Shown in pieces: positions 35,640-47,345 of a DNA stretch of 64,000 bases. The DNA lies in the NCBI RefSeq assembly GCF_050624435.1, contig NC_134546.1:77851700-77915699 (forward strand), in the 5' to 3' direction. Position numbers and translations under genes: made by a program. Under the pieces are notes generated by a model. The model was given only the letters and a program-made list of their open reading frames with translations, did not search any database and was not told where the DNA came from. Origin of the DNA: Tenrec ecaudatus. Lineage: Eukaryota > Chordata > Mammalia > Afrosoricida > Tenrecidae. Positions within the stretch are counted from its first letter, which is position 1; each line of letters opens with the position of its first letter.

Positions 35640-35885
35640 ACCTATCTGTCTTGAAGGAAGGATAGCCAGAATGCTCTTTAGAAGCCAGAATGGGGAGATG
35701 TCCTGCCATATACTTTGCATATGTAATGAGGAGGGTCAGTCCCTGGAGAAGCGTGTTGTGCTCTCTTGCTAGGATTTCTGAAACAGGGGTTCAGGTAAAA
35801 AGAAAACAAACAACCCTCCACTGTATTGATTCACATGATCTCTTTAAGAATGGGTTCAAACAGAATGGCTGAGGGAATGTCATAG
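35640..35885 (+). mobile_element. RTE/BovB-like 3' fragment, plus strand
   Basis: 'aaggatagccagaatgctctttagaagccagaatggggagatg' and 'gtcagtccctggagaag' match the RTE 3' region seen at 41.2-41.4 kb. No coding frame remains. Confidence 0.65.
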
Positions 35886-36595
35886 ATCAGGACGTGTTCT
35901 GTATTGTCAGAATGAGTGAAATCCAACTGGACATCATCTACCAAGAACATCAGCAACGAGTAATGTGACTTAATATATTTTGGTCTGCATTTGTTGGCAA
36001 CTGAATGTATTCTTTAGTGAAGTACTTATTCGTGTCCTTTGTCCATTTTGAGTCTCAAAACTGTACCACATGTTCGGTCCCAACTGATGTTTAGATAGAT
36101 GTTAAGATATGGAAAGAGGCGTGAACTCCCCAGAGAATGTGCTGAGAAATGTGAAAATAGGGTAGCATAAATGTCTACTATTAGTCAGGGTTTCTATGAA
36201 ATCACATTTTATTTTCTCTATGCTCACTGTGGACCAACAGTTTCTCTGATCTTCAGCTTAAAGCTCTTGATTTCTCAATAAATGAAGACCCATCCCATGG
36301 ACGAGGAGGGCATTAGACTGGACACTTTTCTACTTCTCCCATCCTATCCCCAGAACTTCACACATCAGATCTCTTATCCAATTTCCAGGTTAAATCTCAA
36401 AACTCAAGGAAAAAATCATATGGTGGGCAGAGTTCTCTAGCCTCGACAGAACATGTCCATAAATCCTGTTTTTATTTTGCATATTCTTCAGTCTGGAAGT
36501 TACTTCTCTCCGGTAGTGTCAAGAGATTGTAAAAATGGGCTGACATTAAAGAGATTTCCATTATTTGCCATTATTGATTGTTCCCACCTTCTTAG

Positions 36596-36872
36596 GTGTC
36601 CTGTGACAGGTACGGCATTAGGATTTGAGCCCAGGAGTGATGGGCGCTCCTTAAGGTTGGAAATCTTGGTGACTCTATACTTCCAGAGCTGGATCTGCCA
36701 AAAGAGGAGGACGAGGCTGGAACAGCTGTTAACAGTACGGTTTTATAGCAGATAACAATCTTCCATGTCAAAGGAGTTGAATCTCAAGCTCCCAAAAATG
36801 TCCAGACAGCAGTTCTCCTGCAGCTGACTAAATGAGCACTGAGGGAGCAGCTGTCCATTACTGCATGAGACA
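36596..36872 (+). pseudogene. IGHV clan II (VH4-like) pseudogene, block copy 2
   Basis: V exon after acceptor TTCTTAG. Leader end GTGTCCTGTGA carries the same TGA stop as the copy at 1542, so the stop predates the duplication. FR1 remnant CAGGTACGGCATTAGGATTTGAGCCCAGGAG, an FR2-like ctggatctgccaa near 36690, and FR3 GTCCAGACAGCAGTTCTCCTGCAGCTG followed by CATTACTGCATGAGA with the second cysteine. Multiple frame changes. Decayed RSS follows at 36873. Confidence 0.8.
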
Positions 36873-36910
36873 GACAGTCAGGGGACCCAGTGCCATCCCA
36901 TCCACAAACT
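36873..36910 (+). other. Decayed IGHV RSS
   Basis: Heptamer-like GACAGTC, 22-base spacer, nonamer-like CCACAAACT. The first heptamer base and the last are changed, so it is probably inactive. Confidence 0.55.
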
Positions 36911-37128
36911 GCACTGCAATAATGGGTTATACAAAGCAGAGGACCAGGCTTCTCGGGCAAGGGCAATAGTGGAGTCACGGGAGCCAGGAGTTTCCTCTTC
37001 AGGTATAGGGTTTGTTTCCCTCTAAGATATTTTCTCAATAGATATACTCCACCTTAGTATTTATGACTACATCCAATGTACTTTATAATATTCATTCATT
37101 TATACTTTATATACATAATTACATGAGT

Positions 37129-37330
37129 TGTGGTGGCATAGTGATTACTTAATTGGCTAAAGAACAGAAGGTAAGCAGTTTGAAACCAGCAGCTGCTTCA
37201 CAGGAAAAAGCCTGGGCTTTCTGCTCCCATATAGAGTTAATTTCAGAAATACTCAGGGGCAGTTCTCCCCTATCCTGCAGGGTTGTCATGAGTCTGCATT
37301 GACTCAATGGGTGTGAGTGAGTGTGAGTTA
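37129..37330 (+). mobile_element. AfroSINE, block copy 2
   Basis: GTGGTGGCATAGTGATTA start, tRNA-like 'gcagtttgaaaccagcagctgcttcacagg', then 'caggggcagttctcccctatcctgcagggttgtcatgag' and 'gactcaatgggtgtgag'. Same position as the SINE at 2116 relative to the flanking V pseudogenes. Confidence 0.88.
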
Positions 37331-38173
37331 TGCACACATTGAGATGTATGACTTATAGCTATGACATGTATTTAATGATTTTCACATCCTACACGGCTGT
37401 ATTGGGCTAAATAAAAATGAAAGCACAACATTATGACCTGTGGGATTCAACCAAAGAGGACTTAGTGAGGAATTCATAGCCACACACATCTGTATCATAT
37501 TGAAATACAGCTCTCAAATTAATTACCTCCGTTTCCATTTCATGGAACGAGAAGAAAGGAATTGTATGCCCCAGCACAGGTAGCAGGGGGAAATAAATAA
37601 ATATAAGGACTGAAATAAATGAGATGGAAGGGACACAACTGGTAAGCTGATTAAACTAAAACGGCCTCTGTGAGAAGACAAAGTAAGGAGACAAACACAG
37701 ACTTTTCCTGATCATGACAACAGAGGGAGGACCCGAACCTCCACATCAGAAACCAGACAGCAGATGCCATGTCGCATATTTATGGATAAATTCATGCCCA
37801 CAGTATAAAAATATCACTTCAATGGAGAAATTCCTTGGAAGGCAGAGGGGGAAATGTTCCATGAAAGAAACAAATAATAGAATCATCCACTATCATCACA
37901 CATATCCACATCTTAAAGGGGATGAGAGGATGCATTGTGAGCTCTCATATCACAAAGTTGTTGTGCATGTAATATAAAAATATAAAATATAATATAAAGT
38001 TTATAAACTGAAAACTACTTTTAAAAATATTGATAATATACAACTAAAGAAATGCTTGATAAACAACCTTTTTCAAAGCTTTGTTTTTCCTTGAGAGTGC
38101 TGGTACTTCTCTGAGTCTGAGGGAGAACTCTTGCCCATATTCTGTTCTTATCTGATTTTAAATATCAGAGGAC

Positions 38174-38181
38174 ATGCAAAT
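38174..38181 (+). promoter_or_regulatory. IGHV promoter octamer ATGCAAAT
   Basis: Perfect octamer 134 bases upstream of the leader ATG at 38308; counterpart of the octamer at 3141. Confidence 0.85.
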
Positions 38182-38307
38182 GCAGCTCTCTGCCTGCTGA
38201 GAATCTGGTCACAGTCCCTGATGTCGGAGATCTGCGAGTACAATCCCGGTCTCTGGGGTCTCTGCTGCTTCCATTTTGTGCCCAAGAGCTAGTGCACAAG
38301 GCACATA

Positions 38308-38748
38308 ATGAATTTTGTACCAATCTTGGCTTTCATTTTGACCATTTTATATGGTAATCATTGTAGACCCTGCTGTGTATGTGTGTAATTGTGAGTACCT
38401 TAGTATGTATGTGTGACAGCTGATCACGGTGCCTCTGTGTTTGCAGGTGTCTAGTATGAGGTGCAGCTGGTGGAGGCTGGGGTGATCTGAGAAAGCCCGG
38501 GGGTCTCTGAGACTCACCTGTTGGGTTTCTGGATTCACCTTCAGTAGCTATGAAATGATCTGGATCCACCAGTCTCCAGGGAAGGGCCTGCAGTGGGTCT
38601 CAGGTATTAATATTGGTGGTAGTACATACTATACAAACTCCATAAAGGGGAGATACACCATCTCCAGAGACAACTCCAGGAAGACACTCTATCTTCAAAT
38701 GGATAGCCTTAAAGCCAAGGACACAGCACATGTACACACAGCATGACA
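38308..38748 (+). pseudogene. IGHV clan III (VH3-like) pseudogene, block copy 2
   Basis: Leader exon 38308-38353 is 46 bases with an open frame (MNFVPILAFILTILY), donor GTAATC, acceptor TTTGCAG at 38446. The leader's second part has TAG (38452-38454) where the family has CAG. FR1 then lacks one base at GCTGGGGTGATC and one more at CCCGGGGGTCTC. From CDR1 the frame is open: [48 protein letters not shown]. The expected Tyr-Tyr-Cys end is scrambled (ACAGCACATGTACACACAGCA), so the second disulfide cysteine is lost. These lesions differ from those of copy 1 (3274-3736), so the two VH3 copies died independently after duplication. Confidence 0.9.
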
Positions 38749-38787
38749 CACAGCGAGGGGAAGTCAGTGAGAGCACAGACACAAACC
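38749..38787 (+). other. IGHV RSS, 23-base spacer
   Basis: Heptamer CACAGCG (one change), 23-base spacer, nonamer ACACAAACC. Normal spacer length, unlike its duplicate at 3737. Confidence 0.85.
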
Positions 38788-38989
38788 TTCCCATCAGGGA
38801 GGAGAATGGTGTCCAGGGGGCACTCAGGACCCACAGAGCACAGGACTCAGACCCAGGAGCAGGTGCAACTGGAGCTTCAAGTCTGGTTTCCTGTGGGAAT
38901 CTGCGGATTCTTCTAAATCTGTTTCCCTAAAGAATCTCTCCCTATTAAAAAAAACAAAATCCGCGCCTACACCTTTTAGCTGTGATTTC

Positions 38990-40230
38990 ATAAGTTATCA
39001 TGCAATAGGAAAATATATTCTGTTCTATAGCGACAATCAGCCTGTTTACCATAAGGAGAGGAAATGATTGAGCCAGGGGTCTCTGAATCACAGTTCCCAT
39101 GTCTCTCAGATAAGTACTTCCCAATGAGACTCACAGCCAACTGGGGCCTGAGCAAAGGTAACTGTAAATAATAGGTGTTTGACTATTGGCTGAAAATGTA
39201 ACACTATATTCTTCCGTCATAGTTTCTGAGGTATTCTGACAACTATTTAATTAAAATCTAAGCGGTCAGCCTATTTTTATTTGGTTGTTTCTTCAAATTA
39301 CACCATTTGGTTTAGTTTGGTTGTTTTTCCAAACAATGGTGGCCTAGTATTTTAATTTTTTTTGTATTTTCTGGAAACCCATCTGAAAGTAAATAAATTC
39401 ACTAATTGTATTTCATTCTGTGGATGTTAGTATGTTCTGTCTATCCTCCAGAACATTCAGCCCAGGATGGTCAAGACAGATAAGAACTTATCTTAAAACT
39501 CTGGATTCAGAGAGCTCACCTGCTCAGTCCCACAGAATGCCAGCCCACTATTTCTGTTTTTACCCAGAGGGTTCACATTTGTCCTTTAGTCAGCTTACCC
39601 TACTTCTGCGTTAGGGTGACTTGTACTCATTCCACACTAGAATGATACTCTGAAAAGTCATAGGAGTGTAGTTGTTGAAGAAAAGTTCTTCATTTTTCGT
39701 GACTCACAAAAGCCATTCCTATTTACAGCACATATTGAATTGGAGCCACTTCGGGGTGAATTCACTGAGATTGCTAGAGTTAGCTGATCTTCAAACTTCT
39801 GAGTATCTAGTAATGTTACCATAATCTAATGCAGAAAAGAAAACGAGTATCTCACCATTTAAATGCCCTTGGATTTGTTATGAGTGGCTTATGAATATAT
39901 ACCAGTAAGGCACTGACAACAGAGGAACACAGCCTTTATTCCTAGTCAATCTCAATCCTACAGCCACAGATACCTCCTCAGCCACAGTCCTCATCACTTT
40001 CTGTGGCCTGGAAACACTGGTCCTGGTGAATGGAGGAGTCATGGACAGGACTGAGTTCTCTGAGGAAACAGCCAACATTTTCATCCCAGATGAGACCCTT
40101 TCTAACTTTATCACAAAGGGACCACTCACATGCTAATGTCCACATAGTCCATCAGATAGAGTCTCATGATACACTGTTTAATGTAGGGCTGACTCACTCT
40201 AGATAATACACCTGAGAATCTGGACCTTGT
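38990..40230. other. Intergenic sequence, nothing recognised
   Basis: About 1.2 kb without convincing gene or named repeat. Open frames are short and featureless. Confidence 0.4.
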
Positions 40231-40235
40231 TCACA

Positions 40236-40510
40236 AGAATATTTCGGCTTCTTCATCTTCCGGGGGTCAGCTCTCAGAGGTGAGAAGCTCAGGAATTGAA
40301 TCCTGAAGGTTTGGGAGTGCTTTATCTGCACACTTGGCTCACTGTCTCCACGTGCAGCTGCAGGGCTTGAACCAGGCTTGTCAAGCTCACAGATGTTATG
40401 CTTCACCTCTTCTGTCTCTAGATTCTCTATAATCAGCTGTAGGTCAGTATGCTATGGAGTGGTGAGAGCACAGACTATTCTCCTACCCTGATGTCTTGAG
40501 TACATGACCC
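40236..40510 (+). pseudogene. Highly decayed IGHV clan II relic
   Basis: Aligns by eye with the 23 kb V segment over leader, intron and V exon. Leader remnant 'cggcttcttcatcttccgggggtcagctctcagaggtgag' (40244 on) with the donor GTGAG; intron segment 'gaattgaatcctgaag' against 'gattcattcaaacatgaag'; V exon 'acgtgcagctgcagggcttgaac', 'cacctcttctgtctctagattctctataatcagctg', and CDR2-like 'tggagtggtgagagcacag'. FR3, the second cysteine and the RSS are not recognisable. Many indels; no frame. Confidence 0.7.
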
Positions 40511-40519
40511 CAGTGACCC

Positions 40520-41005
40520 CTTCCATAGTCAAATTAATTGAAGGCTGGGCTCCATTCCTGTAAGGCCATTGCCAGGCATCACTGTGAAAGGAGGCTGGGA
40601 GAAGGCAGTGTGACTCCATAACTCCAGGTGAAAAAAGGGGTCTGAGCTGCATTCTGCTACATTATCTTCTCTTCTGTGTGGGCCAAATTAGTACTCCTTT
40701 AAAAATAATCAGCAAGTCAGGCTACTAGAAAAAAACAAAATTTGTTTAATGCCCAGTCATCAAGCATATCTTAAATATAAGGCTCACCACACCACCAAGT
40801 CTTCAGAACAGGCTTCAACTCAGGGATCTTATTTTGGTCCATTGCAGAGAAAGGTTACATTCGAGACCCCTCAGTGAACAATACATTCTTAATCTACGGT
40901 TGACTAAGTTCTCACCCTTTCTAGATAACTGTTAGCTTATGCAAAAAAATACAAAGAAAACCACAACAGAATGGTGATAGTCATTCTATCACCAGTCTAG
41001 AGATC
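40520..41005. other. Unassigned sequence
   Basis: No gene or named repeat recognised. Confidence 0.35.
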
Positions 41006-41009
41006 AATA

Positions 41010-41575
41010 GATACGTTGTATTGGATAAATAAACCTTATTTGGCTGTTTCAAGTGTTGAAGAGCAGGGATCTTACTTTGAGGAGCAGGTTCACCTCGCCC
41101 AAATCACCGTATTGTGAATGGCCTCATATGTGGGAGTTGATCACTGAATAAGGAAGACTGAAGAAGAATCGGTTTGACTGAATTGTAGTGATGGCCAAGA
41201 ATACGGAAATAACATTGGTCTCCAAAAGCACAAACAAGTCTGTCTTCGAAGAAGTGAGCTCCCAATGCTAGTTAGAGGTAGAGAGTCAGAGCCCATATTA
41301 CATACTTGGGACAATGTTGTCAGAAGGGAGCAGTTCCTGGAGAAGGACAGTATGTCCGGTAAAGTAGAAAGGCAGTGAAAAATAGGAATCCCTCAACAAA
41401 ATGGATTGACACAGTGATGGCGAGTGGGTTCATCCTAAATTGCGAGTCTGTTAAAGGAGAGCACAGTGTTTCCTTCTGTTGTTTACTGGGTCCCTATGAT
41501 GTGGAATCAACTCAATGGCACCTGACATTGACAGCCTCAGAAACCACTAATAAATACACAAGACAGGCACTTAAT
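41010..41575 (+). mobile_element. RTE/BovB-like LINE 3' end, plus strand
   Basis: 'gtctgtcttcgaagaagtgagctcc', 'ttgggacaatgttgtcagaagggagcagttcctggagaaggacag', 'ggtaaagtagaaaggcagtgaaaaa' and the terminal 'ctatgatgtggaatcaactcaatggcacctgac' match the known RTE 3' order. Decayed, non-coding. Confidence 0.8.
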
Positions 41576-41919
41576 ACTAGTGTGATAGTTATATTTACAA
41601 AAGTTATTTCCATGGCAATGGATACCAAACCTATCATGTGAACTTTGCCGGAACATAAACTCTCTTATTGAAAAAAAAGAACGGGTTTCCTTTGCTAAAA
41701 AAAAAAAAAAAAAGATCAAAGTGATGATAAAATCACTGAGGAATTCCTGTCCCTCATTGACTTACACCATTCTCCTGGAGGGGGACTGAAAGAAATTCTC
41801 AAAGATCCACCCAGCATGTCTTTTGGCAGAGTATTTCCCATCTTGGGCCCAAGTGTGAGGGTAGCACTCAGTCACTCAAGTGTGAGTGACTATTTCTCCA
41901 ATCATTTATCCCTCTACAC

Positions 41920-42378
41920 AAGTGGTTCTCAAGCTGTTGGTTACAACCCCTTTGGATGTTGAACCACTCTTTCACAGGGGACTCCTAAGATCATCAGAAA
42001 ACACATTTTTTCTGATGGTTATAGGGACTGAGACCTTATCCGTCTCCAGGCAGGCCTGCCAACATGCAGATACACCCACATATGAGCCCCTGACATGAAG
42101 ACTGTTACCTATGCTACACGAGGCTTCAAGACAAATTTTCATTTATTTATAATTAGAAATAAATATTTCACAGTATATAATTACATGTTGTTTGTGTGAT
42201 TAATCTTTAATTATGCTTTAATTATCTTGCATAAGAAATGTTTACATTAGGATTCATAACAGTATCAAAATTACTGCTATGAAGTAGCAATAAAAATAAT
42301 TTTTATGTTTGGGGGGGTCACCACAATGTGAGGATCTGTATTAAAGGGTCAGAGCATTAGGAATTTTGAGAAATACTG
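41920..42378 (+). mobile_element. Non-autonomous hAT element (SPIN-like MITE) with 8-bp target-site duplication
   Basis: Terminal inverted repeats AGTGGTTCTCAAG and TTGAGAAATACTG, flanked by exact 8-base duplications CTCTACAC at 41912-41919 and 42379-42386, the hallmark of hAT insertion. The inside is AT-rich and non-coding. The first 150 bases ('caggggactcctaagatcatcagaaaacacat..gtctccaggcaggcctgcc') match the 5' end of the transposase-bearing element at 60.9-63.05 kb, so this is a deletion derivative of the same family. Wording resembles SPIN elements known in tenrec and other vertebrates; family name is from memory. Confidence 0.85.
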
Positions 42379-42399
42379 CTCTACACCGAGGGGTCAACT

Positions 42400-43500
42400 G
42401 CAAGACCTGAGGATCCATCCAGAACAAGTGATCTATGAGTTGACTGGGTTTCAAGATGCTCACAGGGTCCAGAATCAACCGAATCACAATTAAATTCCAT
42501 GAGAAACTTCAAGGCTAACTCTAAAATAGATTAAAGACCAGAGGATTCACACAGTATGAATAAACACTTTTTTTCTTAAGTTCAAGTTATTGGGTGCAAA
42601 CATAACAATAGTTGCGAGAGTACACTTACTAACATTTTCTATGAGACCAGTAATAAACTGTTAACAAGGTCAGATAATGATACTTCAAGAAAACTGCAGA
42701 CCAATATTTATAATGGATGTACATGAAAAAGTTCTTGAAAATATTGGGAACTGAGTCAGAAAACATATTGAAATAATTTTATACCATGATTAATTGGAAT
42801 CTTCCCCAGAGTTTATTTAACATAAGAAAATAAGCTCTGTAGTATAGCAATTAATGAAAAATGGATTAACTATCTAAATAGACACACGAGACCTACCAAA
42901 CAAAATCAAAGGCTTTTCATGTTAAAAAAACATCTCTGCAAATCTAACATGAAAAATATAGTTTAATATTTGAATATGCTAATACACATTCCTATTTTTA
43001 AAAAGTCAAAATGTCAGACTTAGAGGAAAGAGAAAACATCACCCCACCTCAGAATAAGGACAAACCTAAATGTTCACTTTCACTACTGATATTAAAATTT
43101 GACTGTATGTTCTAACTAGGGCAATCAAAATCAGATTTTTTAAGGAAGACACTTCCAAAATGAAATAAAATTTCCTCTAATCATAAATTAATGTTCATAT
43201 CCATAAAATATACAAAATATGCCACAAATAGCTTATAAAATTTAAAAACATTGTAAGTTACATTTCAACACGCCAAAATAACTTTTGAAACTTAACCCAC
43301 TAACTATTAATTGCTGATTAACAACTCCCAAACCATTGACCCTTACACCTTAACATGCTGAGCATCCTTACAACACACTGATAATCTCCTAAAACCCTGA
43401 ACCCCTAACTACCTGAAAAGCTCCTGACCATCCATAATGTCTATTAACACCCTGAGCCTTCGCTGATACCCACAGCCAATTAAAAAAAAATTAGGATTTC
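42400..43500. other. AT-rich stretch, nothing recognised
   Basis: Low-complexity AT-rich DNA without open frames or named repeats. Confidence 0.4.
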
Positions 43501-43522
43501 CTTAACAAATCCTAACACAATA

Positions 43523-43727
43523 CACCAGAGGTTGACCCCCGGGGAATATTTATCAGGTCCCCTGGTTGTTTTTGCCACCACTGCCTGTCCTGCTTAGCAG
43601 CTGACCCGTACAGTGTACATACGAATTTGCTCATAGTTCTTTTTTAAAACTATAGTCTGGTCCTCCAATGGCCTGAGTAACGGTGAACTGGCCCCCTGCA
43701 TAAAAAGTTTGAAGACGCCTGCCATAT
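43523..43727 (-). mobile_element. hAT-type non-autonomous DNA transposon fragment
   Basis: The right end reads 'ggtgaactggccccctgcataaaaagtttgaagacgcctg', whose reverse complement begins CAGGCGTCTTCAAACTTTTT, a typical Buster-like hAT terminus. The left end 'caccagaggttgaccc' may be the other TIR. No target duplication found. Confidence 0.55.
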
Positions 43728-43729
43728 AC

Positions 43730-44590
43730 TCTCTCAAACTAATCTAATTCATTTATCCAAATTGTTTGAATCAGGAACACAACTTTGAATATATTCTATA
43801 ACCTTAATCCTAACTTTATTACACAATGTCTCAATATCAGAAACCACTTTCCAAAACTATACTGTTTAAACCATAACTCTATATCTTTATACCATAACAC
43901 ATAAGCCCCTAAGCAACTCCAAACATAAACTGTTAGGTAGGACACATTCTCAGCATAAAGCCCTTTAATCTGTCTACCAACATCTGACTCTTAACTCATG
44001 ACACTTAAATTCTATTTCTATCCATTGACTCTTGTTCTTGAACCAGGAACATTAATCCCAGGATCTAGCTTCCCATCATAAGTACAGACTGACTCTAGCA
44101 CTCTACAACCCTAAACTGAACCCAAATCTAACCCATCAAAAAACTCAAATTGCTAATTATGTATGTGGAACTGTCTGCTCTCGCAAACTTTACCTATATG
44201 TAAGGATATAAGGTAAGTAGACAGGCAAAACCAGGAATCACAAGCACATTTTCAGTAAACTTTTAAGGCATTTGCATCTGATTCATGGAAGGTGGCAAAA
44301 TAAAGTGGTTTATACATGTTTATAGATGAATATTTTATATATGAAATGAAATGCTCATTAGCAATAAGTATACATGGAAATTCCCACCCTGGAAAAATGG
44401 ATCATGAAGAAACACTAGCAAAAAAGTAAAAGAAAAGAGGCAATAGTTAGAAGAAATGCAAATGAGGACTTTTAGGTTTATGACCAATATGTGAAGAGCC
44501 CAAAGTCACCATTCCAGTCCCCAAGAAACAAGGTGACCAGATTGAAATCAGAATACTGAGGTCACAGGGCATGGTTTTGTTCTGTTGTCC
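43730..44590. other. Unassigned AT-rich sequence
   Basis: No gene or repeat recognised. An ATGCAAAT at about 44456 is not followed by any leader or V exon. Confidence 0.4.
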
Positions 44591-44594
44591 ATTA

Positions 44595-44795
44595 AAAAAA
44601 AAGAGCTGTCATTGAGTAATTTCTGACATATAAAGTCTCTACAGGGCAGAGTACAAAAGGCCCTGTGTGTTTCTGAAACTGCAACTCTTTAAGGGACCAG
44701 AAAGTGTCATCAGTTAATGGTTTTGAATTGCTGAACGTGTGGTTAGCAATCCAACACATAACCCACTACATCCCCATGGTGGCATCGTGTTCTTA
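44595..44795 (-). mobile_element. AfroSINE, minus strand
   Basis: Reverse wording: 'agagctgtcattgagtaatttctgacatat', 'ctacagggcagagtac', 'ggttttgaattgctgaacgtgtggttagcaatccaacacataacccactacatccccatg' (the tRNA-related head). Confidence 0.75.
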
Positions 44796-44799
44796 TAAA

Positions 44800-46050
44800 C
44801 TAGAGAAAACCAGATGACAGCGTACAATAAGAAAGGTATTCTTTTCAATGTCTCTAATTAATAGATATAGTTAGGACCCAGACCAAACATCGGTCCTCAA
44901 AACAGGGGGTACGTACACATAGGTAGGTATGCTCTCAGTTGATTTCTACTGTGAAATCATTGTGTTCCTGCCTATGGGACCATTTTGTTTAGTGGTGGTT
45001 TTCACCCTATGCCCTTAATAATCTAATTAATTGAATTCATTGAAAACTGTGATTTGCAGGATGTGATGGGATTAACTAAGAGAGAGACCAAAATAATTCA
45101 TTCCAGGAGGAAATACCTTCGGAAATTATCCATAAAAAATCTTATGAAGTATAGATTTACTCTGAAACCACAATGTCACCATACAGAATCAAATGGTGGG
45201 CCGATTGATTGCTATTTATCAAATTATTATTTAATTTAAATACATAGAGCTCATTGGTAGTCAATCTTTCATGCCATGAATGCACAAGTGGGCTTCAAAA
45301 AGATCATGGAAAAATAGAATAAAGATAATGGAATTTATACATTATCCTTTTGAAGCCTCTGCATATCTGTTCCTAATAGAAAATGCTAAAGACTGCAGTA
45401 TCATTATGTTAAACAAAATGTAATAAATCTTTTATAATTCCTCAATTATACATCTTAAACTTTTTTAAGAAACCTGTTCATTTTCCATAAAAACTCAGAA
45501 CGAATATTAAGAAATTTACATAGAGTATCTTTATTGAAGATCTCTTAAAATTGGTATTAATTTATTCTCTAGCTATGGTAAAGAGACCAGTTAGGTTACA
45601 GTATATCTGTACGATTCACATAGAAACTTGTGAGACGGAAAATTAACAGAAAGGCTTAATTTTTCTGGGTCCTGCAAATTTTGCATATTCCAAAAGGTGG
45701 TTTCTCGTGTTATAGTTAAAAATTTAATCTCATTGTATAGTTTTGAGTTTTCCTTCTTTGAAAGAATGCCAGGTTATATAGGTTCTGGCATGTGTGTACA
45801 TGCACGCATGTGTGCCTGGCTAAGTTTTTGATGTCCATGAGCATTATAATGGTTACCAGGGATAGGTGTTCATGTAGAGATTCAAAGTTTGTGTCTACTC
45901 AGAGTGTCCAGGGAAGAAAGCCTAGGTGATGCACTTTGAGAAACCAGTCACTGAAACCCTTCTGCAACATCCCTGTGCTCTGACACATTAAGAGTTTCTA
46001 GGAGTTGGTGTGGGTTTGATGGCATCTGTTTGGCCGGGTTCATTTCTAGG
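44800..46050. other. AT-rich stretch, nothing recognised
   Basis: No convincing features in about 1.2 kb. Confidence 0.4.
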
Positions 46051-46059
46051 GGTGGGAGA

Positions 46060-46240
46060 GAATGTTGGTTTCATTTGCTACCCTCAAGGCTGTCAGTTCA
46101 ACTCCACCAGCAGTTCTGTACAAGAAAAGCGAGCTGATGGTTCCTATATAGATGTTGAATCTCAGACACCTACATAGGAACACTTAGAGTGAGAATTGAC
46201 GTTGTGGCAGTGAGTTTGCCTTTTGGGGTTAAGGACAATG
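46060..46240 (+). mobile_element. AfroSINE, plus strand
   Basis: 'aagg ctgtcagttcaactccaccagcagttc', then 'ctcagacacctacataggaacac' and 'gtgagaattgacgttgtggcagtgag', a diverged AfroSINE. Confidence 0.65.
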
Positions 46241-46251
46241 AAGGTTTGTAG

Positions 46252-46445
46252 GTGGCACAAACAGCTTGAAATAGACTGTTCCAATGAGGGTTGATGGGTT
46301 AAATCCAGCCTGCATTACTGTGAAGACAGGACTGGAGATCTGTTTCCACAAATGATACTCCAGAAATGCTATGGAGCTTTTCTGCTCTATAACACATGAG
46401 GTTGCCATGAGATGGAATTAACATGACATGGCACCTAACAAAAGG
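46252..46445 (+). mobile_element. AfroSINE, plus strand, directly next to previous
   Basis: 'ggtggcacaaacagcttg', 'gagggttgatgggttaaatccagcctgc', 'tgaggttgccatgagatggaattaacatgacatggcacctaac'. Two SINEs sit head-to-tail within 15 bases. Confidence 0.7.
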
Positions 46446-46449
46446 GAAA

Positions 46450-47225
46450 ACTAAACATGATGAAAGCATGTTCATGTCTATGGACACATTGGTTTTTATG
46501 CTGAAAACATGGCTAAATCAGAAAAACAAAAACATTTTTCATTAAGAATCACTGTGCCCATAGTGAAAAACATGTAAGCCTACTGAGAATTTGCATATCT
46601 AAATTACTTAGTGAAGAAGTCCTACTGCTACAGTAATTGTATGGCAGCTCCATGAAATGTAAGCAGTTGTGTCCCATGATGTGGCAATCTGGTCACATTA
46701 ATTATAGCCTAGAAACCACAAGGAAGAGTTTAAGGTCCTATGGCATCACAGAGTGCACCAGAGTGCACCTGAGAACAATAAAGCAATGAATAAAACAAGT
46801 CTTTTATCAAGAATACTTGGATAAAAGGTTAGAACAATTAAGTATTCCCATGCAATGGGAGATAGAAAACGGTAACTTTATTTTAAATAAGATGGCATCT
46901 TACTATATATAAGAATTATATATCTGAATGTTACCTTGTATTAGGAATAATTGTGATTTTTTAAATGAGGAGCTAACCTTAGTAGGACACAGTTCCTACA
47001 GAGTCAAATCAAACAAATTGAAGAAGAAACAGTTAACAAATGAAATCAATCAAAAGGATTAAAGAATTTACATAATTAGAATTGAGTTCTATGAAACATT
47101 GTCTGTATCAGCTAGGATAACTGATAAGTGAACGCTTTAAATACTATGTTACTGTGAAAATAACTCAAAACAACCAAAAAAGTGCTTACCTTGAAGGCAT
47201 GTGTCACTAAAAGACAATATTAATG
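46450..47225. other. AT-rich stretch, nothing recognised
   Basis: No gene or named repeat seen. Confidence 0.4.
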
Positions 47226-47229
47226 CACA

Positions 47230-47345
47230 AACCAAAATTCACTGCCATCGAGTCAATTCTGACTCATAGTGACCTTATAGGACAGTGTAGAACTGCTGTC
47301 TGGATTTTCAAAACTGAAACTCTTTACAGTTGAAGAAAAGCTATT
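47230..47345 (-). mobile_element. AfroSINE 3' part, minus strand
   Basis: 'caaaattcactgccatcgagtcaattctgactcatagtgaccttataggacagtgtagaactgc' is the clear reverse complement of the AfroSINE 3' half. Confidence 0.88.

Larger units (their letters stand above)
24190..38950 (+). repeat. Segmental duplication, copy 2, interrupted by L1
   Basis: Same order as copy 1 (100-3960): RTE relic, AAACAA-rich junction, [L1 inserted at 25116-33961 and further sequence to about 35.9 kb], 'gtcctttgtccattttgag' near 36035, VH4-like pseudogene, AfroSINE, octamer, VH3-like pseudogene and 3' flank to about 38.95 kb. The 33.98-35.95 kb part has no clear counterpart in copy 1. Confidence 0.75.

Noticed and set aside
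44456..44463. Perfect octamer ATGCAAAT
   Set aside because: No leader, V exon or RSS downstream within 500 bases. The same string also occurs in L1 ORF2 (near 30746) and near 50208 by chance.
46589..46596. Reverse octamer ATTTGCAT, as in light-chain V promoters
   Set aside because: No V-like sequence follows on either strand.
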